This document shows positions 35,890-47,601 of a stretch of 64,000 nt of DNA, piece after piece. The position numbers and the translations under genes were made by a program. Position 1 is the stretch's first letter; each line of letters starts with the position of its first letter. The notes under the pieces were generated by a model. That model was not told where the DNA came from. It did no database searches and saw nothing but the letters and a program-made list of their open reading frames with translations. The stretch is from Crotalaria pallida (lineage: Eukaryota > Streptophyta > Magnoliopsida > Fabales > Fabaceae), in the NCBI GenBank assembly GCA_037953625.1, contig CM075651.1, positions 131,778,501-131,842,500 on the forward strand, given 5' to 3'.

Positions 35890-37678
35890 TAATATTCTAC
35901 TAATCATTTTAGACATGTACGCATTCCCGTTGAATGTTGGGACATAAGCATATACTCCCTCAATTTTAATTTCATATATAATGTGTTTTAATATTATGAA
36001 CGGATTTTAAGAAATAGTTAAATGATACAAGAATTTGAAATATTTTAACTATATAATCCTTATATAATTATTATTGAAGAAAGAGAATTATATTGGAGAT
36101 AAAAAAAATGTTATGATAAATAATGATATAGTTGGAAAAAACAATATTTGTTATGAAACGTATGAAAATAAGGAAGAAGAGAAGAAGAGAGGAAACAATA
36201 TATTGTAATATATTCAGTGTACATTTTACATCATAGTTGAGTCTTATTTATAGGGAGATAGGAAACCCTAATATGGAGTGGTATCAACTAAATACAAACA
36301 CAATCCACCCTAATATGGAGTGGTATCAACTAAATATAAACACAATCCAATAGATAGTCATCCACTAATTAGATAGATATGAATTGTTTATAACACTCCC
36401 CCTTGGATGACTATTAAGAGAATATGCCTCTTTAAAAACAGTACACAATTCTTCTTACGCAATTGGATGCTGTCTCATTAAAAACCTTGCCAAGAAAACC
36501 CATCGGGAAAAAACCGTGACTAAGGGAAAAAGAGTGCAGTATGTATTTATATCTCCCCCTGATGCGAACAATTATCTCTGAGATATTACACTATTACCTT
36601 CGCAGCATAGGTTTCATGATGTACCAAAATTTCATTACATATTCCATTTGTAATTCAAACAAAATTTTGTTCTTTCCAAATCTTTCGTTTCAAATTCTTT
36701 CTTTAAACAATATACAACATTTGGAAGCTCTTCAGGAATTCTGATAATATTCAATTTATCATACTAAAATGTGTGTTTAGCTTCATTCCAACATCTTCCT
36801 GTGAATGAATAACAATATCTTGCTAATAAATTAATATCGATAACATATTAAGTCACGTATGACATTTAACAATCTTATAGAGATTATCATATAAATTAGT
36901 TGTTATTTATCAAAGCAACTCACTTTAGAAGTTGTTTTCCCCAACTTGATAGGCACAAATTTAATTTACTAAATGCTCGATCTTCAGGCCGAGGTATTTC
37001 ATTTTGAAATGTTTCCTTTAACTTAAAGTAATTCAAACAATATTAAAATAAAACTACATAAATACTAAAATAAATGCATAACATGAACCATAATCATATA
37101 AGTATTCTCAAACAATTGTCATAAACATATCCATGATTGCATGACATGACATTATATATAAGTCAAACAATATATAACTAAAAAACATAAATTATTAGCT
37201 AAATCTAAATAGACATATACATGTATATATCAATATCCTTAATTCTTCTGAAATTTCTCATATTGATATAATAATATTATTCTCGAATGAACCATGATAA
37301 TGGCTGCAAACATATAATGCATTTTATGTTTGCTAGAATTATAACTTCGAGTCTATTAAAAATCTCTTGGAGTTTGAACTATAAGTTCAAAATTATTGCA
37401 TTTTTCAATTTAACTAATTAAAGTGCATGTGTCGACATATTACACTTTATGCTTCAAACATTTTAATTATCCATGGATATGGTTCAACCATATTAAATAG
37501 TTCAAGCATATGCTTCGAGCATATTGAGTCCTTAATGGGTATTCATATATATGTTATTAATCAAGTTAGCCATAAAAATCTGCTATAAAATCATTTGACA
37601 CAATTTGAATTCTTTTTATATTGCCAGACTAATCAAGTATCGAAAAATACTTGCATCCACCACATGAAATTATTATTT

Positions 37679-37905
37679 CTCATAATCAATGTCAATTCTT
37701 TGTGAAATTCTTTGGGCAATCAATCTTACTTTATATCTCATAATTTCTTCTTTACAATTTCACTTATGTACAAAAACACATTTGTATCCATCTGACTTTA
37801 CACCTTTAGGTGTACGGACTATAGGTCCAAATACTTGTCGCTTTTCAAGCGAATTCAATTATGGCTCAATTGTGTCTTTCCATTTTGGCTAATCATTTCT
37901 TTGTC
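37679..37905 (-). pseudogene. Copia reverse transcriptase fragment, broken
   Basis: On the minus strand it reads WPKWKDTIEP, then a stop, LNSLEKRQVFGPIVRTPKGV, KSDGYKCVFVHK, another stop, and EEIMRYKVRLIAQRISQRID. This is the N-terminal RT region of copia (family pattern: QVFGPIV, GYKWVFV, YKARLVAQGF). At least two stops lie in frame, and the Trp of GYKWVF is Cys. Confidence 0.85.
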
Positions 37906-38494
37906 TATATTCCTTAATAGACTTTGATGCATGATCCTCATCTTATATCATTTAAGCGCTATATCATATGTAAAATCATCGTCAACGTTGACTTCATTTC
38001 GGTTCCATTGTATTTCAATGATGACATAATTTATTGAGATCTCTTTGTTTTCACACTTTTCAGGTACCTGAGTTTCTTCTTGAACTGAACTATTAATTAT
38101 GTCTAAGGACTCTTCAGGAGTCTCTACATCCTCGAATTGACCATCTTATTTCTTTGCTCCTTTTCTTTGTCGAGGATTTTTGTATTTCTTTTTAATTTTG
38201 GAACCGATGGATTTATCACGCTTCAAGCGTGCCTCATACTCATTTGCAATTTTAATTTGTCCAAGAGGGACATCAATTTCATTGGAGCATTAGCAGCTGG
38301 AATATGTGACTTAGTCACTCTTTTTAGGTCAGTAAATGCGTCTGGCAATTGGTTATCTAAATTTTGCAAATGAATTATCTTTTGAACTTAAGTTCAAATT
38401 GTTTTGTTCGAGGATCAAGATAATATAATGATAACTCTTTCGAAATTATTTCTTTTTCCAACTGCTTATTTTCTCCCCCTAATGTCGGGAAACA

Positions 38495-38700
38495 AATTCA
38501 TCAAAGCGATGATCGAAAATCGATCCATGAATGACTCTCTTATTGTTGGTTTGAGTTATTTTATCATGGATGATGATTCATATCCAACATATATTCCCAA
38601 CCTTCTTTGAGGTCTCATCTTAGTGCGTTGTGGTGGAAAATATACCGCACATCCAAAATTTCTTAGATGGGAAATATTAGGTTTCTGACCAAAAACCATT
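38495..38700 (-). pseudogene. Copia integrase C-terminal fragment, broken
   Basis: On the minus strand it reads LRNFGCAVY, then PPQRTKMRPQRRLGIYVGYE, SSSMIK and a stop. This is the conserved segment after the integrase core in copia elements (FGC-VYV, PQRTKMGPQRR-GIYVGYES). In-frame stops follow. Confidence 0.85.
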
Positions 38701-41700
38701 TATAAAAGGGGAAACTCATGATAATTTTAATGGCTTGATGCGAATCAGTGTCATACATGTTCCCAATTAGTAATGGCAATAGACATACAATAGTTAATAA
38801 CTAGATTTTGGTTGATTCAATTGCACAAGTAATCTCGCAAACTTCTGGTTGTGAATTGCCAATGAACAATCATGAGACCATTCAGTTGATGCATCAATTA
38901 AAAATATAAAATACCTAAATGATCCACATGATGAAAGTAATGACACATAAATATCACATTCTTTTCATTTCAGATTCAATCCAAATTTTATGGTGATGAC
39001 TGAACAAACTTTCTTTGGAACAATTATTAGCACATTGAAATAATCAGATTGAAGAAACTTCGATTTCTTTATTGGATGTCAACATAAGTTTTAATTTTTT
39101 TTTCGCATCATATAGTTGATCTGGGATGGTCTAACCAGTCAAGCCAAACTAAAAAATATTAGATTATAATTTATAAACTTCTAGTTTATACACTTTTGGT
39201 TTTACGATATGAGGTATTTCAACTATATACATGTAAACTGAAAAATTTTCCAATACCTCTAGATAACAAATCTTTTAGATCTCCAAATTATCATCGTACA
39301 CAAATATAGTGTTACCAACGGTTTCTAGCAATACTAAATAGAAGAAAAATTTTGTATAACTGGTAAAGCATGGAAGAAACATTTTGTAAAACATTTCGAA
39401 TAAACTATTTCCGCCATAAAAAATACTCTATTAAAGTTAATATTTCAAATTAATGTAAAACAAGTATGAAAAGGTTACATCGTAAACTATGTTTTGATTT
39501 TTATTTCTCTAATTGAGTCTATTATATACACATACTTTTATAAAAGATTAAAAGATAATGTACTAAAACTCATTGTCCACAAGTTCACTAAAATAAATAT
39601 TGGAACAATTAATTTTGATAAAATATACTACGCTATTTTGAAAATAAAATTTTACATATACATTTGAAACTTGACATATTTATTCATGATCCACTGCATT
39701 ATAACACATTGTTAACCTCAATAAAAAAAAAATAGGATATGCTATTTTAAAATTTTTATATCCATAAACTTTTGTTATAAAAATATATATTATGTATACA
39801 TGTGATCAATTATTTATGTGGTTCGTACAATCCAATCTAATTAAGCGGAGACTTAATTTTTGGAAATATCAAAAAAAATATTTATATTGAAAATAGAATT
39901 CAAAACAAGATCATACGAGATCTTGCACAGTTTTACTTGTTAAAACTAACAAGCATCAAATATCTCCAAAAAAACATATGTGATCAATATCATTCAATAA
40001 TATCATATTCAAACAAGTATTGACGTCACTCAATGGTATAAACAAATGCACAAGTGTATCCATAATTATATTGGCAAATTTTTCTCTTTATCATAATGAC
40101 AGAAATCATTTTCAATAAAAAAATATTAGAATTTTTCATCACAAATAATTTTAAAACATGTCAATAAAGAAGCACATAAATTTCATGTTGTGAGATTGTC
40201 GCATTCTTAAAATTTCATATTGAAAAACAAAACGGCAAGGCACATGAACTCATTTAGGATAAATTTCTCCACTTATGCATATTCTTAATATGACAATAGC
40301 TTAAAAATTTTATAACTAACCTCGGAAAATGTACTACTCAACATGTGTGTAGAGTCAAGAAATAGAAACCGACATAAGATATGAGTCAACTTGATGGAGC
40401 ATATTCTTCCTTATATAACTTTCAAAACAACTCATAGGGTCATTAGGGAACAAAAATTATATCAAATAAAGCTCTACTTTGATGTCAAATTGTTAATGAT
40501 AAAATATATAAATCATATTAATTTACTTCATGAAAAACATTGATATTTTCATGTTTCAACATAACGTTCAATAATAATTGACAATAAACGCAATTAAATA
40601 TATAAGGCAAAATAAAGAAAATTATTTTTTTTCTCAAAGTAAAATCATACTTATTTGACTGTCTTTGCATCATAAAAATAAATGTGCTAACATTTAAAAC
40701 TAATAATTTATGACACATGAGCAGTATCATTGATACATCAAATAATGATTACCACTACCAAAAAAATATTTGCATTAAAATTAGAACATGTCGATATAAT
40801 AGTGAAATTATCCAATTTAATAAAATGATATCAAATATTGATTTCATCAATAAAGGCACAACAACCTGGTGCGATTGGAATGACCCGTGGGATCCCGAGT
40901 ACAATACTCGGTGAAAACAACAAATTTTTTTTTAATAAATTTTTTATTAATTCAATAAGACAATCAGCCCAAATGGTTGGAGTTGCACAATGATAAGTGT
41001 CAGTGTGTGTTCAAATTCCAATGATGTATTTACTCTTTAAACTCTCCAACAATACTTGAAATCCTTAGCACTAGACATGATTATGCACATCTTGGTTCGA
41101 TGTGTATTCTTCATTTTGTGGAATTTGCACACAGTTGAAGCAAGAGTTAGACATTGCAAATTGGAGATGAAGAATGAATACAAGTCCCTCGATTGCTTTA
41201 AGAAGTTGTCACCATTAATAGTAAGATTTGGGCACTGAGAACCTTGTCATTCATTGGCACAGTATTTAATAGATTGGAACTCTCCTTGTCATATTATTAA
41301 ATAGATTGTAACTCCTTGGATTGGTGGAACAAACCAAGTCCCACATCGGGTTCTATAGATTCCAATCTTAGAAAAATTTTGCTATTTTATTTTTCGATCA
41401 TTCTTTTGAAAATATATAAAATAGAATTCAAGGATCGGTCTTGAACCCATAACTTGCCATTATTGCAGTGATTATTGCTACCGTGTTTGGCATGAAATGC
41501 AAACATAATATATATAAATATCACGGTTACTGCAGAGCTATAAATCGCTTTTGCCTTATTTGCATCTTTTCAAATCTGTTTCGATTTGCATACTTTTCAA
41601 TTCAATCAACACTGCTTGTGTTTGCATCTTTTCAAACTTGTTTCGATTTGGATACTTTTCAAATCAATCAACACTTTTTCTGTTGCATCTTTCTTTCTTT

Positions 41701-42188
41701 CTCTAATTTTTTTTATGATGGACGTGATAAATGCTATAATTCTCAAGAACTCGTATCTCTTATAAAATGTTCATGTCCATATAATATTGATACTTTGGGA
41801 TCAATATATAATATATCAAAAGAAAAAAATGAATAAATAAATAAAACATTAATAATATTAAAATTTACCTTGCTTCAATACTCTTTGATCTATAAGCTTC
41901 AACACACCTTTTGGTTAGAGCTTCGTGTTGATAACGTGTTATGAAACGTATGAAAATAAGGAAGAAGAGAAGAAGAGAGGAAACAATATATTGTAATATA
42001 TTCAGTGTACATTTTACATCATAGTTGAGTCCTATTTATAGGGAGATAGGAAACCCTAATATGGAGTGGTATCAACTAAATACAAACACAATCCACCCTA
42101 ATATGGAGTGGTATCAACTAAATATAAACACAATCCAATAGATAGTCATCCACTAATTAGATAGATATGAATTGTTTATAACAATATT

Positions 42189-42720
42189 AATTATATATTG
42201 AGTTTATAAAAGAACAATACATATAAAACAAAAGAAAAAACTTTATAAACATACATGAAACAGAGGAAATATATTACTATACGCAAATATTAACAATTAT
42301 TCTTTAAAAAAAATCAAATACAATAAAAAATTATTGAAAAATGTGGATTATGTCAAACAAAATTGAAAGAGCTCTCTAGCAAACATCTATCAAATATATG
42401 CAAGAATTTAATTGCTTAGTGTTTGTTTTTTGGAAAGTTCTAGCATGCGCGTTATCTTTGCCTGCGCATGGTTTTTGTAGGAGGTGTAGTACTATGGTGC
42501 ACCCATAAGCAAATGAGGGAGAATTGTTGGCCGTTAAAAAGTCAGTGTTGGGTTAAAAAGAGTGCGAACCGGAAATTGGTTACCCCCTGGCGCTTTCATT
42601 AGTGTTGGGTCCCTTAGTGTAGAGGTCTGGGGTGTTTTTTTTATTTAGCATATTTATTTAGGATATTTTGCAACATCTTCCCTTCTTAATTAAACTCCCA
42701 GTGTACTTAATTTTTTACTA
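42189..42720. other. Intergenic, no gene seen
   Basis: It contains the right end of the split MITE and a GC-richer stretch (about 42445-42620) with inverted GCATGCGC/GCGCATG motifs. That stretch could be the end of an unrecognised element. Confidence 0.35.
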
Positions 42721-42931
42721 CCTCCGGCTCGAATTATAAGAAAAAAAGAACATAATTCTTTTGGATTAAAATATTAGCAAAAATAACTAACTTTATTAAA
42801 ATTTCTTTTATAGAAAAATCATAATTTATTTAATTTTTGTTTAATTCCTAATTATAGTTAACTAAAATACCTATATTTTTAAAAAAATTGAGAAAAGTAG
42901 TTAAAGTTGCTCATAATTTGAGCCGGGGGAG
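42721..42931. mobile_element. Stowaway-type MITE
   Basis: Left end CCTCCGGCTCGAATTATAAG; the right end inverts to CTCCCCCGGCTCAAATTATG. TA flanks both ends (42719-42720, 42932-42933). 211 bp, no ORF. Confidence 0.82.
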
Positions 42932-42933
42932 TA

Positions 42934-44339
42934 ATTATTAGTCTCAAATTTAACCAATAATATGTGAAGTGTGAGTTATTGAGTATAGTTGAAATTTGAT
43001 TATAAACTGTGATTTAGCCGGTAAAATTTTTATGGGAGATCATTATAAACAATTGTGTAATCCATTATGTGAGCGTTAATGTTAGATATATTTGAAAGCA
43101 GTCCATCCGATGCTATATTTGAATGTCAAAAAAGGTTATTGTACATATAATTTATAGGGAGTATAGCATTTGTAATTAAAGGTGACAGTTATCCGAAAAT
43201 GATAAAGAATTATTATAGTTCATTTACTAAGCAATTTATAATTTGAAGGTGTTAGGATTATAATATTGAGTAATGGAATAGTAAGTTGTTGAATGGATAT
43301 AAGTAGTTTATCGAACATAGTAAGTATTTGGTCGAACAAGTGCGTTTGAATCGATTTAGGTGGAAGAGATATGGGTTAATTAATCGGTTCACTTCTTACC
43401 TTGTTTATGAGTAGTTTATCGAACATAGTAACAAGTTACTTAAGAGCAATTATTGAAGAAGTGAGTTTGAATCAGTTGACTTCTTAGTTTTTTTTAATGA
43501 GGGTTAGTTTCCTAGTTCGGCAATTACGTTGTCTAGGTTTAGGTTGAGGGTGAACGAGTGGAGGGTTAGATTGATCGTTTGAGGTGTTAGATCGAATGAT
43601 CGATACGTAGTTTGTTCGGTTAAGGTGTGAAATTGATGAGGTTGAGCGAAAGAGACCTATTGTCGGTGGTTAATTATTTAGGTGAACGAGTCGGTTGCAC
43701 GTGTTATCTTGAGGTAAATAATTTTGTTGTGTAAGAATGTAGTAATGATATTTTATGAATAGAAATTTATAAAATATAAATTACTATAAGTATTAAGGAA
43801 GATAAGCAGTAATATGTATAAGTGTAATATTAATTTATTAAAATGGTGTAATAAAATGTACAGAATTAAAGCGGCGAAAGTAAATAATTTATAATTTTTC
43901 AAAATTTAGGCATGAAATAAAAAATAATATTACACCGAAATATTAGACTAATACTAAATTTAAAAAAATAATATTTAAAATATAATTTTTAAAATGGATA
44001 TTTAATTAGTTTTAAAATAAGTAAAATGATTAATAAAACTGAAATAAAATTAATTTTGAATATGTAATTTAAAGGTCTTGTTAATAAATTAAAAAAAAAA
44101 AGATTTGGATAATAATAAAAAAAAAGTCGTGGTAGTCAGTAGTAAATAAAAAATAATAAATAAAAAATAATATATTATAATTAATTATAATTAAAGAGAA
44201 ATTATAGAAAAATAAAAATTTGTGTTTCACTGCAGCAGGTGTGAGGAAAGAATTTTGACCGTTGATAACAAGTGATCCAATGGTGATAAATCGTGATCCG
44301 CGTGAAAGAATTGAAACCCATCTCCCACCGTTGATAGAC
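42934..44339. other. AT-rich spacer left of the transposon-like gene cluster
   Basis: No gene seen. The block GTAGTTTATCGAACATAGTAA occurs twice (about 43301 and 43409). If the 44.3-62.7 kb cluster is a single element, its left end should lie in or near this region. I found no inverted match to sequence right of 62.7 kb. Confidence 0.4.
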
Positions 44340-44705
44340 AGAAATCGTAGGGCTCTGGTGTGTTGGATCCGTGTGAGCTCTCAACCCCGATTATTTCTTT
44401 GTTACTAGGAGAGTTTTCGTGTAATTCTTTTGCTTGTGTGAATCTCTTTTCCTCTGCTAGGGCTAGGGTTAGGGTAAAGCTAGGGTTCCTCTATTTTCCT
44501 TTGCCGGTGCTGGTTCTCTTCCCTGCGATCTTTTTTCCGTTCGTTCGTTCCTGCGGTGTGCTCCTGTTTCCGGTGAACAACAATGCACTTCACCCGCCAT
44601 GCGTTGGTGGTCGTTTGCGTCGTGTGCTCCTATCACCGCCGCACGTAGTCCATTGTTTAGTTGTGGATCTTGATTTCTATCATCATCTTTTGGTCAAGGA
44701 ACAAG
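44340..44705 (+). promoter_or_regulatory. Probable non-coding leader exon of the GRF zinc-finger gene
   Basis: A GC-richer stretch with a telo-box-like GCTAGGGTTAGGG ends at a strong donor (AACAAG|GTAAGAACC, 44705). A good acceptor (TTGTGTCAG, 46430) lies 32 bases before the GRF gene ATG. This is the common plant layout of a leader exon and long leader intron. The 150-codon ORF at 44360-44812 runs through the donor and has unusual composition, so I do not call it. Confidence 0.5.
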
Positions 44706-45260
44706 GTAAGAACCAAAATATTGTATGTTGTTGTTGTTGTTCGATTAATTTCGTTGTCTATAAGAGTATTTTTTTCCCTTGTTTTGGAGTCTGTGCAAAC
44801 ATTAGTGTTTAGTGTCTGGCACTGGTAACTTTGATTAGTTAATTCGATTACGAAGAAATAAGTGTTTAGTGTTGATGTTCTGTTGTGTTGTTTAGTTGTT
44901 TTTTTTTCTGACCCCTGTTTGTTTGTAGTTTTTTTGAGTGTGTGTTGTTTATTTGTTGTGTTCCTAGTTTTCTCCCCTTAGTAGTTATGTAGTAAACATT
45001 GTTGAGTACATAGTTGTTGACTTGAGTAGAGTTGTGTTCTTAGTCTTTTTTCCCTTCTCTTTGTAGTTATTTTTATGTTATAGTCTTCTTGTGGACATGC
45101 TTGCAAATATTTTTTGTTGCAAGTGTATGGGGTTTGTGTGTGGACATAGTTGTAAATTGTAATGGACATGAAATTTAGTTTTAACTTATGTAACTGGTGT
45201 TTGTTTTTTTGGATTTAGGATAAGAAGTAATCACTTGTTTGTTTATGTTTACCTGGTGTG

Positions 45261-45398
45261 TTAGGTTGTTAGTTGTGAGTTAGATGTGTACTACCAAATA
45301 TATTTAAGTGTGTTGCTTTTTTTTGGGCATTAGGTTGTTAGTTGTGAGTTAGATGTGTACTACCAAATATATTTAAGTGTGTTGCTTTTTTTTGGGCC
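45261..45398. repeat. 69-bp tandem duplication
   Basis: Units 45261-45329 and 45330-45398 are identical except for the last base. Each begins TTAGGTTGTTAGTTGTGAG and ends in a T-run followed by GGGC. It lies in the inferred leader intron. The near-perfect identity means it is recent. Confidence 0.9.
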
Positions 45399-46280
45399 AG
45401 CCAGCAGTCAATGGTAATCCTTGAATTTGAGGCATAGATACTCTTCTACAAAAACAAGAAGTATTTGACTCCTGTATTTCTTGGTTTTTTATTAAGAAGA
45501 GTTGGGATAATGGGGCTAAAGGCATGATGTGAATTGAAAAGTCAATTATTTGTGGAATGTGAAGTAGAGTTAGATTAAAGGTATGATGTGTATTTGGTCC
45601 TTGGTTTTGTTTCTTTATAAATATATTTAGTTTTCATTAAATAATCCATAAATAAGTGTATCATCCATCCACTTAGGACTTTTGTGACTTAAGAGCAATT
45701 GTTGAAGTAATGGTTTATCCTATTTTTCAACTTCTATTATGAGTACTATGGACGAGATATAGCAATTTTATTAATTTTCGAAAAAAATGAATGAAATGAT
45801 TATTGATGTGTCCTTTCATTACTGGTCAACACTAAATTGAGTATAATGTTGGGAAGTGTGAAGGTCAGACTCAATTTTATCTTTTTTGTTTGTTTATTAT
45901 ATTTTTGTTTCCTTTTTTGTATTGTTGCTTGTGAAATGTGATGAGGAGAATCGAATTAGAGTCGCAGTAGAAATAGTTAGTCCTTGATTTTGGTTTTATT
46001 CAAAAAAAAATTTTATCCACACTGACTTGTAGAAATTCTGCTCGGAGTGCGTTAAATGTGCTTAAAACACAAAGATTCACACATTCAGAGAATATATAGT
46101 GATTTTTACAGGATCATTAGTTAAGAATACTATGCTCGGTGAGGATTTTTGCCTGTGTAAATTGTACTCCTTTACCAAAACCTTGATGTTTCACGCTTCT
46201 GTATATAATTTACTTCAAGGTAAAAAAAAGTATGGCCAAAAATATTACATTGCTATTAAGTTAAGAATTTTTTAAAAAAG

Positions 46281-46330
<50 letters not shown>
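46281..46330. repeat. AAT trinucleotide microsatellite
   Basis: About 50 bp of pure AAT repeats. The antisense poly-Leu ORF at 46261-46506 is an artefact of this repeat. Confidence 0.95.
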
Positions 46331-46461
46331 TGGCAACTAAATAACATCGTTGTGTCAACTACTGCACTTTTTAAGAGGCACTCTTTGTTATAAATAGTTT
46401 GAAGTTTGAAATATGGTTTACTTGTGTCAGTGTGTGTAGTGGAATTTTTCGGTGAACGACA

Positions 46462-47000
46462 ATGGCTTCGTCTTCGCGTAGCTGTACTTCTAGTCATGTA
46501 GTGCATATTTCAAAAAAGAAACGTGAATGTGGTTTTGTGCATCTCCTAACTTCTCATACGAAGAGAAACCCCGGAAGGAGATTTTGGAAGTGCGCAAATT
46601 GGAATGTAAGTCCCTTTGTATAATTTATCCAAATTTTCCTTTTTCTTACAATGTATGATCGACGTAGGTTTTGTATGTATGTGAGACCCAGTGACTGTAT
46701 GTTTGTGAGACCCGTTGACTGATTCCTTGTTTTTGTTTGTGATAACTAGGTGAAAAATGTGGCTACGTCAAGTGGGAGGACGAGACATCAAGGGAAGAAG
46801 AGGGAGAAGATGAAGTTAAAACCCCTATGCAAAATGTTGCATATGTTGGTAGGCCCCATGTTTGCCAAGGCTGTGAAGTTTTGAAGAGAAAAGTGGGCAA
46901 GGTGCAGAAGAAATTGGCTTATGAGAGAATGAAAGGGAGAATGATCATTGCTGATTTTGTGGCATCATGGGCTGTGACATTTGGCATTTGCCTGTTGTAA
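46462..47000 (+). pseudogene. GRF-type zinc-finger protein, probably defective
   Basis: Exon 1 (46462-46605) encodes 48 residues ending in the GRF finger core: ECGFVHLL, then NPGRRFWKCANWN. Exon 2 (46750-47000) continues with EKCGYVKWEDE, an acidic stretch, a basic/coiled segment (CEVLKRKVGKVQKKL) and a hydrophobic C-terminal helix. GRF fingers bind single-stranded nucleic acid in other proteins. Two faults are visible. With GTAAGT and ACTAG as splice sites, exon 1 ends in phase 0 but the finger continues in a frame needing phase 1, a one-base mismatch. The first Cys of the expected CxCG is Arg. Proteins with this layout (finger, coil, C-terminal hydrophobic helix) are common near plant transposons. 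A different splice choice could rescue the frame, so pseudogene status is not certain. Confidence 0.7.
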
Positions 47001-47601
47001 ATTTGGGGTGGTAAATCCCAAGGGAAATATATTGGATAAAATGGTCTACTTGCTGTATATGTAGGTTTAGGATTTGGATATGATAGTAATTAGATGCAGT
47101 ATTTTACGTAGGATTTGAATTAGTGTGATGCAAACATTTAGGTGTACTTATTGAACTATGATGTATGTATGGTTGTTTAGATAGCAATGGTGATAGTCTA
47201 CGTAACTTTTGGTGTAAATGATTTAAGTGCATGGCATGAAGTGATTTTTTTTTATTTTTTACCATTTTTGTTATATATTAATCTTGACATAGTAGGAACT
47301 CAATGAAGTTTATAGAGGATGCTTTTTTTGTAAAATCATTCTTGCCGTACAAAATGCCTCATTTCTTTTAAATTGTGAGGTTATAATTTTTTTTATTGAT
47401 CATATTGTGAGGTTATAATTATTAATAAGCCTCCTCCCGGTAATTTTATTTAGTTACATGATAAGGAATTTTCTTCAAGAATTTAGATACATGACATTGA
47501 ATTAAAAATATTTGGTTTGGTCACCCATGAAACTATACATGAAGTTGAAACAATGTTAACAATTAAATAGACAGAGGTAAATGTGAAATAGATTTAATAA
47601 A

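Larger units (their letters stand above)
36149..42183 (-). mobile_element. Short-LTR Ty1/copia retrotransposon with decayed interior
   Basis: Two 247-bp LTRs (36149-36395 and 41937-42183), TGTTATG...TATAACA, are flanked by the 5-bp duplication ATATT (36144-36148, 42184-42188). A purine tract (CCAAGGGGGAG, minus strand) touches the left LTR, so the element reads on the minus strand. Only one difference is seen between the LTRs. Each LTR carries a 42-bp tandem duplication starting CCCTAATATGGAG. The 5.5-kb interior has recognisable but broken copia fragments and long stretches I cannot assign. Confidence 0.92.
35955..42269. mobile_element. Stowaway-type MITE split by the copia insertion
   Basis: The left end is CTCCCTCAATTTTAATTTCAT after TA, and the right end inverts to TTTCCTCTGTTTCAT before TA. 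The host MITE is only about 280 bp once the copia element (36149-42183) and its duplicated ATATT are removed. The right-hand TIR is diverged, so the border is less certain. Confidence 0.55.

Noticed and set aside
40860..41470. SINE- or Cassandra-like segments (GTTCAAATTCC, GTCCCACATCGGG)
   Set aside because: Only isolated box-B-like or TRIM-like motifs; no complete box A, tail, target duplication or 5S rRNA match could be shown.
44360..44812. 150-codon ORF near the left of the cluster
   Set aside because: It crosses a strong splice donor at 44705, has Cys/Phe/Leu-rich random composition, and overlaps what looks like a leader exon.
46261..46506. Poly-Leu ORF on the minus strand
   Set aside because: Produced by the AAT microsatellite, and antisense to the start of the GRF gene.
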